Below, piece after piece: positions 1-5,654 of a stretch of 8,128 nt of DNA. Numbering within the stretch: position 1 is the stretch's first letter; each line of letters opens with the position of its first letter. Source of the stretch: an uncultured Aliterella sp. (lineage in GTDB: Bacteria; Cyanobacteriota; Cyanobacteriia; Cyanobacteriales; Chroococcidiopsidaceae); the NCBI GenBank assembly GCA_905479905.1, contig CAJQOK010000120.1, positions 1 through 8,128 on the forward strand, read 5' to 3'. The position numbers were made by a program, and so were the translations under genes. The notes below the pieces were generated by a model. It had not been told where the DNA came from, ran no database searches, and saw only the letters and a list, made by a program, of their open reading frames with translations.

Positions 1-1083
1 GTTTAATGTTAGTAGATCATTCAATATTTCATCAAGATTGACATTCTTATTGCTGTGTCGTTCTTGAAGGAGATTTACAAAATCGTCAAAGTCCCAGTTT
101 CTACCACTTGCTGAATTAATCTCATAAACTCCATCGCTAAATATATAAAGGCTGCTAAATTCTTCAATTTGACAGAACCCATTTGTATATTTAGAATCGG
201 GAAACATCCCTACAGGTACGCCCGTAGTTTCGAGTAATTTTATTTGACTATTATTTTGAGCATCTTTAAATAGTAATACTGCGGGGGGATGTCCGGCGCT
301 GGCATAAATTAGTTGCCGATTGACACGGTTATAAACTCCGTACCAAATTGTAAAATATTTATTATTGTGATAGTTCATTTGAAAAGTATCATTAAGCGCG
401 CTCAATACCTGGTTTGGCTGATAATAATTAAGGCGCGCGATCGCACGAGAACGAAGTATATTTAATACAGAAATAGAAGGCAAAGTAGCCCCTAATCCAT
501 GACCCGCCGTATCTAATAAATAAATAGCTAAATAATCAGCATCTAACCAGTAATAATCAAAACAATCGCCACCTAGTTTTTTGCAAGGTATAAAGCGCGA
601 ATTGATAGTTAGAGGCTGAAACATAGGAGTAGGTAAAAGACTTCGTACATAGTCTACAGCTTCGCCTAATTCTGTCTCTAAAAGCTGCTTTTGGTTTTGC
701 AAGTCGCGGCTCATTTGGTGCAACCTTAAACCCGCTCTTACCCGCGCTTTTAATTCATTTTGCTCAATAGGTTTAGCAATAAAATCATCCGCCCCAGCGT
801 CTAAACCTTTAACTACATCTGCCACCGAATCTAAAGAAGTTAAGACAATAAAAAAGGTAGTAGATAAATTAGGATTAGCTTTCACTTGACGGCAAACTTC
901 TATACCGTCCATTCCTGGCATTAGCCAATCGCAAATTATTAACGCTGGTTGTAATTGTTGTGCCTTTTCTAACCCGACAGCTCCCTCGGTCGCCGTAATT
1001 ATTTGATAACCTTGATTTTCTAAGATTTTTCTTAGTGTCAACTGTACTATTGGATCGTCATCAATAATTAAAATTGTATACAT
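1..1083 (-). CDS. Response regulator with C-terminal PP2C-type (RsbU/SpoIIE-like) serine phosphatase, 3' end missing
   Basis: This is a two-domain signalling protein. Residues 1-120 form a receiver domain: acidic pocket DDD at 8-10, phosphoacceptor Asp52 in the motif CDWLMPGMDG, Thr82 in VLTS and Lys104 in AKP. A short, probably helical linker (120-145) leads to a PP2C phosphatase domain with GGDCFDYYWLD (metal-binding Asp173), DTAGHG (191-196), SAGHPP and SDGVYE (Asp317). Proteins of this architecture usually dephosphorylate an anti-sigma-factor antagonist after a sensor kinase phosphorylates the receiver. That role is inferred; neither kinase nor antagonist is in the window. The frame is open for 361 codons to base 1, so the C-terminus is missing, probably only a few tens of residues judging from the family. 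The ATG lies 34 bp past the DUF1350 stop without a clear Shine-Dalgarno, so it could be read with the upstream genes. Confidence 0.9.
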   Translation of the reverse strand, partial: MYTILIIDDDPIVQLTLRKILENQGYQIITATEGAVGLEKAQQLQPALIICDWLMPGMDGIEVCRQVKANPNLSTTFFIVLTSLDSVADVVKGLDAGADDFIAKPIEQNELKARVRAGLRLHQMSRDLQNQKQLLETELGEAVDYVRSLLPTPMFQPLTINSRFIPCKKLGGDCFDYYWLDADYLAIYLLDTAGHGLGATLPSISVLNILRSRAIARLNYYQPNQVLSALNDTFQMNYHNNKYFTIWYGVYNRVNRQLIYASAGHPPAVLLFKDAQNNSQIKLLETTGVPVGMFPDSKYTNGFCQIEEFSSLYIFSDGVYEINSASGRNWDFDDFVNLLQERHSNKNVNLDEILNDLLTLN

Positions 1084-1117
1084 GAATAATTAAGTAAAAT
1101 ACAATTTAATCATTAAT

Positions 1118-1885
1118 TTATAAAGATTTTAGAGGATTTAACCAGAAAGTAATAGCTTTTTTTAATTGATTTAGATCCCGATAAACTTCTTGTTTAAACC
1201 ACTGTCCCATCGCATCAAAAGGTGTGAACGTTGTTCCCGATTGCCACTTGACATCTTGCCCCAATGGTGTAGTATGAGTGCCGTTAAGAGTCTGGGCTGT
1301 CACCATATTAGGGAAACGTTTTTGCAATATTTGCGTCAAAGCAGCAGATTGATCGAGGGTATCATTGCTAAACTTAATTAGCAAGTTGCGGCGGACGCTA
1401 TAACGTTCTTGGACAATGTTATTAGTTTCTAGAGGGGAAGGGGTAAATTCGATAGCAAAAGCCGGATTAAATTGCTGCACAAAAGGTATAGCATCACTGG
1501 CTGCATAGTTATTAAAAGAAATTAAAATGTTACCCGATCGCTCTACAGAAAATAAACTACCCGTTAAAAGATGCAGCTTGCAACCCATACTATGACCTAA
1601 ACCATAAATAGGTAAGTATTGCTTGCGGAGTATTGCTCGTTCGTGTAGTTCGTTTATAGTCCGCTCGAAGCTCTGTAAAACTTGCCGCGCGATCGCACTA
1701 TGATCGAGAGTATTGATAAAGGGCGTAGCTACAACGATGTAACCTTGGGCAGCTACTTGTTCTAATAACCAACGATAAGTTACTTGAGGAGCCGCCGCCA
1801 CAAAAGCTCCCCCTAAAAAATGTACAATCCCCACTGGGTGCGGGGGAACTAAAACCCAATTACCAGAAATTTCTTGCCAATCCAT
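1118..1885 (-). CDS. DUF1350 family protein, predicted alpha/beta hydrolase
   Basis: This 255-residue protein matches the DUF1350 family, which I know from cyanobacteria and plant plastids and whose biochemical role is unsettled. The sequence shows an alpha/beta-hydrolase layout: an early strand followed by HFLGGAF (22-28, the expected oxyanion-hole region), a nucleophile elbow GHSMG at 97-101 with Ser99, and a late His204 in LNGTHTTPL. Asp175 or Asp178 are possible acid residues, so a full Ser-Asp-His triad is plausible but not proven. No signal peptide or clear membrane helix is seen, so it is probably cytosolic or membrane-peripheral. It starts with MDWQEISGNW, a typical start for the family as I remember it. 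It lies 51 bp downstream of plsY and 34 bp upstream of the phosphatase gene. The position beside an acyltransferase hints at an ester or lipid substrate, but this is inference only. Confidence 0.9.
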   Translation of the reverse strand: MDWQEISGNWVLVPPHPVGIVHFLGGAFVAAAPQVTYRWLLEQVAAQGYIVVATPFINTLDHSAIARQVLQSFERTINELHERAILRKQYLPIYGLGHSMGCKLHLLTGSLFSVERSGNILISFNNYAASDAIPFVQQFNPAFAIEFTPSPLETNNIVQERYSVRRNLLIKFSNDTLDQSAALTQILQKRFPNMVTAQTLNGTHTTPLGQDVKWQSGTTFTPFDAMGQWFKQEVYRDLNQLKKAITFWLNPLKSL

Positions 1886-1936
1886 AACTAAATTGTGCCA
1901 TTAAGCTAAGATACTTGAGACAAAAAACCTACCTTT

Positions 1937-2617
1937 TTAGGGCATTTGTTCTGGTTGGGTAGCTAAGTTTTGACCTATTTGAGGTTCCGTCCCTGCAATT
2001 AAGCGTTCAATATTGCTACGATGTCGCCAAATAACGTACAAACTGCCAGTAAGAGCAAATAGTACATAGGCTAAAGGTTGGTGGAAAAAGATAGTTAGTA
2101 AAGGAACAGAAATCGCACTACCAATAGAACTCAACGATACAATCCGCGAAAAGGCAAATACTAAACCAAAAGTACCCATCGTAGACAATCCCACCATCCA
2201 CGACATTGCAAACAAAACACCTAAACTTGTCGCCACAGATTTACCGCCACTAAAGCCTAGCCAAATTGACTTACTATGTCCCAAAATAACGGCTAAACCA
2301 GCACTTGCTACCATCCAGGGAAGCCAAATTGCGGAGTTTACTTCTAAAGGAATTAGTTGATGATTCGCTGCAAAATTGACTAGCCAATGAGTAAATGCGA
2401 TCGCGCCGTAACCTTTGAGAGCATCTACCAGTAAAACAAACGCACCTGGGACTGTTCCGAGGGTTCTAAGCACGTTTGTAGCTCCCGTAGAACCGGAACC
2501 GTGTTCGCGGATATCAATGCCTTTCAGCACCCGCGCGGCGGTGTAGCCTGTGGGAGTTGAACCAAGCAAGTAAGCTACAAGCAAAAGTGCGCCGCACAAA
2601 GTTAACCAAGTAAGCAT
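1937..2617 (-). CDS. plsY: Acyl-phosphate:glycerol-3-phosphate acyltransferase PlsY
   Basis: PlsY transfers an acyl chain from acyl-phosphate (made by PlsX) to glycerol-3-phosphate, giving lysophosphatidic acid, the first step of membrane glycerolipid synthesis. The 226-residue protein is an integral membrane protein with several hydrophobic segments. It carries the three family motifs. The first is GSGSTGATN at 40-48 followed by Arg51. The second runs from GHS (113-115) to GGKSVAT (124-130). The third is RHRSNIERLIAG (198-209) followed by Glu211. The first motif has Ser at position 43 where many bacteria have Asn; I recall this as common in cyanobacterial PlsY. The length is slightly above the usual 200-220 residues because of a hydrophilic tail after about residue 210. 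The ATG lies 26 bp after the DUF3086 stop with no strong Shine-Dalgarno, which fits co-transcription. Confidence 0.97.
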   Translation of the reverse strand: MLTWLTLCGALLLVAYLLGSTPTGYTAARVLKGIDIREHGSGSTGATNVLRTLGTVPGAFVLLVDALKGYGAIAFTHWLVNFAANHQLIPLEVNSAIWLPWMVASAGLAVILGHSKSIWLGFSGGKSVATSLGVLFAMSWMVGLSTMGTFGLVFAFSRIVSLSSIGSAISVPLLTIFFHQPLAYVLFALTGSLYVIWRHRSNIERLIAGTEPQIGQNLATQPEQMP

Positions 2618-2643
2618 ATTTTTTTTAGAAAAGGGACATTGCT

Positions 2644-3816
2644 TTAGTTAAAAAAGTCGTCTTCTCGCTCTTTAACCATTTGCGGATCGGGAGCGAAAGC
2701 TAGTAACAAGGGAAATTGCAGCAAAGACAGGCTAATTTTCTCCTCCGAGTCGTCAACAATAATTAACGGTAACTCTTTAGCTTTAACTAAACGCTCGGCT
2801 TTAATTGCTAAAGCATCCGCAGACTCAAATAATATTACACCGCGATCAGGTCCAAAATCAGCACGAACAATGCCTAAACAGTCCTGTAGACCTCGCCGCC
2901 ATTCTCCTAAGCGTTCGGGTGTATTTGCGATAATTAAGGCGCGGAGGCGATCGCCATGCAACTCTGATAGTATCGATATAACGGCGGAACTAATCAAAAT
3001 ATTTTGTAAACGACTACCCATTGTTTTTAATGCGCCCCTCCCCCCCTGATCAAAAAACCACTGCGATACTCGCTCCGCATGGATGGGTTCAAAGGTACGG
3101 CGTAATTTCCAAGGTTCTCCATAGTAATCGGGCTTTGTGCGATATTCATCGAGCATTTGGCGAATTTCTTTATTTGTCGATTGAAAACGTTGCTCGGTAA
3201 ATTGTGGGGTACTGGGCGCAACAACTTTTTTAGGTAGTGGCGGCTCTACACTGGGAATTGGAGCTAAGGGCGGCTGTTTAGTGGAGGTTAATTGTAGCTG
3301 TTCGGCGGAAGCTGCCAAATCTTGCAAACTGCCTGTAAGATAATCTTTAAAGCCTTGGACTCTAATCGCTAATTCTTGAGAAGTACCAGCAAAAGTAGTT
3401 CGCATCTCAGCGCGGATACGTTCAGATCGGCGTTCTAGTTGCTCAATGGCAATAACTAGGGTTTGTTTGCGTTGTTCCAGATGCGCCAATGATTCTTGCA
3501 CCACTACCGACATGGCATTTTGGGTTTGCGACAACTGCTCAGAAATCGAACTATAGTTAGCTTGCAAACTGGCGATTTCTTTTTTCAGGTTTTGTTCTTT
3601 GACTTGTAAATCTGCGATTCGTTGTTCCTTTAATTCTATTTGCTCAATGTCAGAAATTCCTGTTTCGATTTGAGTTACTAACTCATTTTCCGATGCTGGC
3701 GTTTGTCCATCTACTGAATCAAACTCCGCAAAGCGATCGCTATCATCAAGAGTATTTTCTGAATCGGTTACAGGCTTAGTAGTTGGTTTGGGGTTTGAAA
3801 ATTGGTCTGAATTCAT
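2644..3816 (-). CDS. DUF3086 family protein, coiled coil plus alpha/beta domain, function unknown
   Basis: This protein matches the cyanobacterial DUF3086 family, which has no established function. I place the start at the ATG at 3816 (MNSDQFSNPK, 390 residues). The frame extends 9 codons further to a TTG at 3843, but no Shine-Dalgarno favours that start. Residues 1-45 are polar and acidic, probably disordered. Residues 50-140 are rich in Glu, Gln, Lys and Leu with a heptad-like pattern, so a long coiled coil is expected. A Pro-rich linker follows at about 180-205. The C-terminal domain (about 211-386) includes GGRGALKTMGSRLQN and then alternating strands and helices (ALIIAN, GVILFES, PLIIVDD, LLLAFAPD) that suggest a Rossmann- or receiver-like alpha/beta fold. 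No Walker A motif or catalytic signature was recognised and there is no membrane helix. It lies 40 bp after the DUF3119 gene and 26 bp before plsY. A scaffolding or regulatory role is possible but speculative. Confidence 0.9.
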   Translation of the reverse strand: MNSDQFSNPKPTTKPVTDSENTLDDSDRFAEFDSVDGQTPASENELVTQIETGISDIEQIELKEQRIADLQVKEQNLKKEIASLQANYSSISEQLSQTQNAMSVVVQESLAHLEQRKQTLVIAIEQLERRSERIRAEMRTTFAGTSQELAIRVQGFKDYLTGSLQDLAASAEQLQLTSTKQPPLAPIPSVEPPLPKKVVAPSTPQFTEQRFQSTNKEIRQMLDEYRTKPDYYGEPWKLRRTFEPIHAERVSQWFFDQGGRGALKTMGSRLQNILISSAVISILSELHGDRLRALIIANTPERLGEWRRGLQDCLGIVRADFGPDRGVILFESADALAIKAERLVKAKELPLIIVDDSEEKISLSLLQFPLLLAFAPDPQMVKEREDDFFN

Positions 3817-3856
3817 ATAAAAACAAGTTCGCCCACGCTTCAATACAATTTATTTT

Positions 3857-4240
3857 TTACTGATTAGGGAAGCGTTGCTCTAATCCGCTTTTCAGCATTT
3901 TGGGGTCAAACAAAATTGGCAGAAAATGAATACTTTTAACTTCTTTAAAGTAAAACAAAATTGGTACAGATGGCCAAAATATCCGCCAAGTTTGCCACTC
4001 TGCGTAAGGAAAGCAACGAATTAAAGTTTCGCCACGATAGATATCTAAAGCAGTATCGCCTAATTGCAGACGCAAAGTTGCCGCTTGAACCATCAAAAAT
4101 AAACCAAACAAACCGCAAACTAATCCAACCCATACCTGAATTAGCAATAAGGGAATCGCCGCAATGACAATAGTTATTGGCAAAGTATAGCTAGGGGCAA
4201 GTTGTACCGTTGCAGCCGATTGGGGCGTAGAAATAGTCAT
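3857..4240 (-). CDS. DUF3119 family small membrane protein
   Basis: This 127-residue protein matches DUF3119, a family I know from cyanobacteria and plastid-bearing organisms, with no firm function. After a short polar N-terminus, residues 19-54 are almost uninterruptedly hydrophobic with Gly-rich breaks. This fits two tightly spaced transmembrane helices forming a hairpin. The remaining part (about 55-127) is soluble, with strand-like segments and aromatic residues (TALDIYRGETLIRCFPYAEW, then FWPSVPILFYF). The arrangement of a membrane hairpin followed by a small beta-rich domain resembles bacterial PH-like membrane proteins. That resemblance is my inference from pattern, not from a search. 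The gene starts 41 bp after the permease stop and ends 40 bp before DUF3086, so the two unknown genes probably travel together. Confidence 0.9.
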   Translation of the reverse strand: MTISTPQSAATVQLAPSYTLPITIVIAAIPLLLIQVWVGLVCGLFGLFLMVQAATLRLQLGDTALDIYRGETLIRCFPYAEWQTWRIFWPSVPILFYFKEVKSIHFLPILFDPKMLKSGLEQRFPNQ

Positions 4241-4281
4241 AATTTTTATTTTCGCTTTAACTTGTTTACCATTTTAGAGTT

Positions 4282-5058
4282 TTACAACACCGAGCTACCG
4301 CTACCTTGAAACATTACCAAGGTTAAAAGAAAGTTACTGATAAAAATAGCCAACAAAGCTGTAACTACGGCGGCGGTAGTAGATTGCCCTACCCCTTTAG
4401 CACCTCCGGTGGTTGTTAAGCCCCAACTACAGCCAATTACAGCAATTAAAGCTCCAAAACACGCGGCTTTAATTACTGAACTACATACATCCCAAACGCT
4501 CAAAAAGTTCTGCACCGAATCAAAAAATACATTTGCAGACAAGTTATATAAGTTATTGGCTACTAAAAAGCCCCCAGTTAATCCAGTAATTAGAAATATC
4601 AATGTTAAAACTGGCATCATCAAGCAGCAAGCAATGGTGCGGGGAACTACCAAGTAGTCAATGGGGTCGGTTTTGAGAATATAGAGCGCGTCAATTTGTT
4701 CTGTAACTCGCATTGTGCCAATTTCGGCGGCAAAAGCCGAACATACTCTACCCGCCAGCACCACCGCCGCAATTACTGGGGCAAGTTCTCGCGTCAAAGC
4801 GATCGCTAACACCCCTCCTACCGCCTGTACTGCCCCAAAACTGATAAATTCTCTAGCTACTTGAATTGTAAATACCATACCCACAAAAGCGGCAGTAACT
4901 AGCACAATTAGCAAAGATTCCGGGCCCACAGCAGCCATTTGGTCGATAGTATTGCGGCGGTGAATTTTGACTTTGAGTAAGTGAAATAATACTTGTCCGC
5001 CTAGTAAAATGGCGGCTATTAAGCGCTGACTCCATACTCTTAAGCTTGAGCTAGTCAC
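4282..5058 (-). CDS. mlaE: MlaE/TGD1-type lipid ABC transporter permease
   Basis: This is the permease of an MCE-type ABC system. In Gram-negative bacteria such systems move phospholipids between membranes, and the plastid relative TGD1 takes part in lipid import. The Synechocystis relative slr1045 has been linked to lipid transport and stress tolerance. Signature regions are ELAPVIAAVVLAGRV, then AAEIGTMRVTEQIDAL with the EQIDAL coupling motif, DPIDYLVVPR, and near the C-terminus TTGGAKGVGQSTTAAVV. Several hydrophobic segments follow an amphipathic N-terminus, as in MlaE. No ATG fits the start. I chose GTG at 5058 (VTSSSLRVWS, 258 residues) because AGG lies 8 nt upstream. A TTG at 5076 would add 6 residues. 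The partner ATPase (MlaF-like) and MCE protein are not in the window; in cyanobacteria these genes are often elsewhere. It is the first gene of the minus-strand run. Confidence 0.95.
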   Translation of the reverse strand: MTSSSLRVWSQRLIAAILLGGQVLFHLLKVKIHRRNTIDQMAAVGPESLLIVLVTAAFVGMVFTIQVAREFISFGAVQAVGGVLAIALTRELAPVIAAVVLAGRVCSAFAAEIGTMRVTEQIDALYILKTDPIDYLVVPRTIACCLMMPVLTLIFLITGLTGGFLVANNLYNLSANVFFDSVQNFLSVWDVCSSVIKAACFGALIAVIGCSWGLTTTGGAKGVGQSTTAAVVTALLAIFISNFLLTLVMFQGSGSSVL

Positions 5059-5130
5059 AATCTTTGCCTGCCGCAAAAGTTCAATTGTACCTATTGTTGA
5101 GTTTTCTTATTAAACTTAAACCTTTTCTCA

Positions 5131-5158
5131 TACATAGAAATTACTAAGTTTTTCCCAA
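5131..5158 (-). promoter_or_regulatory. Possible sigma70-type promoter for the mlaE run
   Basis: On the minus strand, TTGGGA (5158-5153) is followed after 16 bp by TATGTA (5136-5131), about 75 bp upstream of the mlaE start. The matches to the consensus are 4 of 6 at each box. In AT-rich DNA such pairs arise by chance, so this is only a candidate. Confidence 0.22.
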
Positions 5159-5288
5159 GATCGCCTAAATGTATGCCAGTAGACTTTTCTGCCTAATATG
5201 TTTAGTACGCTTTAGCAGATTGCTTTGGAGGAGTTCACAAAACTTTTAATGAAAATTTAAGATTGTTGAAGACATAGTTACCCATAGC

Positions 5289-5296
5289 GCGATCGC
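5289..5296. repeat. HIP1 octamer palindrome (intergenic copy)
   Basis: This is a GCGATCGC site, the highly iterated palindrome of many cyanobacteria; here it is part of a 10-bp palindrome CGCGATCGCG (5288-5297). Further copies begin at 437, 1689, 2397, 2947, 3733, 4799, 6180, 6200, 6707, 7065, 7115, 7663 and 7968, all inside genes. Together they mark the DNA as cyanobacterial. Confidence 0.9.
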
Positions 5297-5313
5297 GTTT
5301 ATTGTAGAAAATA

Positions 5314-5332
5314 GCAATTACCCCCAAATTGC
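5314..5332. repeat. Inverted repeat GCAATT-N7-AATTGC upstream of the 99-residue ORF
   Basis: Two perfect 6-bp arms (5314-5319 and 5327-5332) flank a C-rich 7-nt loop ACCCCCA, 22 bp before the ATG. It could be an operator or a small hairpin in the 5' leader. There is no U-tract, so it is unlikely to be a terminator. Confidence 0.45.
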
Positions 5333-5335
5333 CTC

Positions 5336-5345
5336 TAGTTAACTA
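5336..5345. repeat. 10-bp palindrome TAGTTAACTA
   Basis: This perfect palindrome lies 9 bp upstream of the ATG at 5355, where a Shine-Dalgarno would normally be. It sits 3 bp after the neighbouring inverted repeat. A short palindrome like this can occur by chance in AT-rich DNA; a binding site is possible but unproven. Confidence 0.4.
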
Positions 5346-5354
5346 ACGAAAAAT

Positions 5355-5654
5355 ATGCACCAAATGAGCATTTTGCCAAGTTTTCGCCCCAAGCTGGCGC
5401 TAACAATCGTTTTTAGCTTCGTAGCTCCAATATTGCTAATATCTGGGCTGCTGGTAAGTTTCTCTTTAATTAGTCATCTTCCAGGACTTGCGACAATTTC
5501 CACAGCAATAAATAGAGGTATAACTGATTTTTTAGCCTCTTTTGGGAGTGGCAATTCTTGGAGAGGAATAGTAATTATTGGTTTAACTTGTAGCTTTGTC
5601 GGCGGATTATTTGATGCCTATACGTTCTACCGCTATCGCCACCTGCGTAACTAA
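5355..5654 (+). CDS. Small hypothetical protein with two predicted membrane helices
   Basis: The 99-residue product has no function that I can name. After a short N-terminus (MHQMSILPSFRPKLA), residues about 14-42 are strongly hydrophobic (membrane segment 1). A linker of about 43-68 with some polar and Gly residues follows, and residues about 69-87 form a second segment (GIVIIGLTCSFVGGLFDAY). The protein ends with the basic, aromatic tail FYRYRHLRN. The positive tail suggests a cytoplasmic C-terminus. I believe similar short proteins occur in other cyanobacteria, but that is from memory. Support for a real gene is the membrane-protein composition and the fact that the frame fills the space up to the converging ppx stop, overlapping it by 4 bp. 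Met4 (5364) is an alternative start. No clear Shine-Dalgarno precedes either Met. Confidence 0.65.
   Translation: MHQMSILPSFRPKLALTIVFSFVAPILLISGLLVSFSLISHLPGLATISTAINRGITDFLASFGSGNSWRGIVIIGLTCSFVGGLFDAYTFYRYRHLRN

Larger units (their letters stand above)
5059..5354. promoter_or_regulatory. Divergent intergenic region between the mlaE run and the 99-residue ORF
   Basis: These 296 bp separate two divergent genes and must hold promoters for both. The region is AT-rich and I find no credible gene in it. Recognisable items are a HIP1 site at 5289-5296, an inverted repeat at 5314-5332, a palindrome at 5336-5345, and a weak sigma70-like pair for mlaE at 5131-5158. For the plus-strand gene I could not pick a convincing -35/-10 pair. 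Confidence 0.6.

Noticed and set aside
1905..1940. A-rich and T-rich runs around ACCTACC between plsY and DUF1350, looking like a terminator
   Set aside because: The runs are a mirror-type arrangement, not an inverted repeat, so no stable RNA hairpin forms.
3817..3843. N-terminal extension of the DUF3086 protein to a TTG start at 3843
   Set aside because: The first nine codons need a weak TTG and have no ribosome-binding site, while an ATG at 3816 gives a more typical polar N-terminus.
4409..4657. An 82-codon open frame opposite mlaE on the plus strand
   Set aside because: It lies wholly inside the conserved permease gene on the other strand; the permease explains the sequence.
5169..5249. 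A 26-codon plus-strand ORF starting ATG in the mlaE upstream gap
   Set aside because: It is short, without Shine-Dalgarno, and its composition shows no sign of selection; there is no support for it as a gene.
5227..5251. GGAGGAG at 5227-5233 followed by an ATG at 5249
   Set aside because: The spacing to the ATG is too long (15 nt) and the frame stops after three codons, so the Shine-Dalgarno-like motif is probably coincidental.
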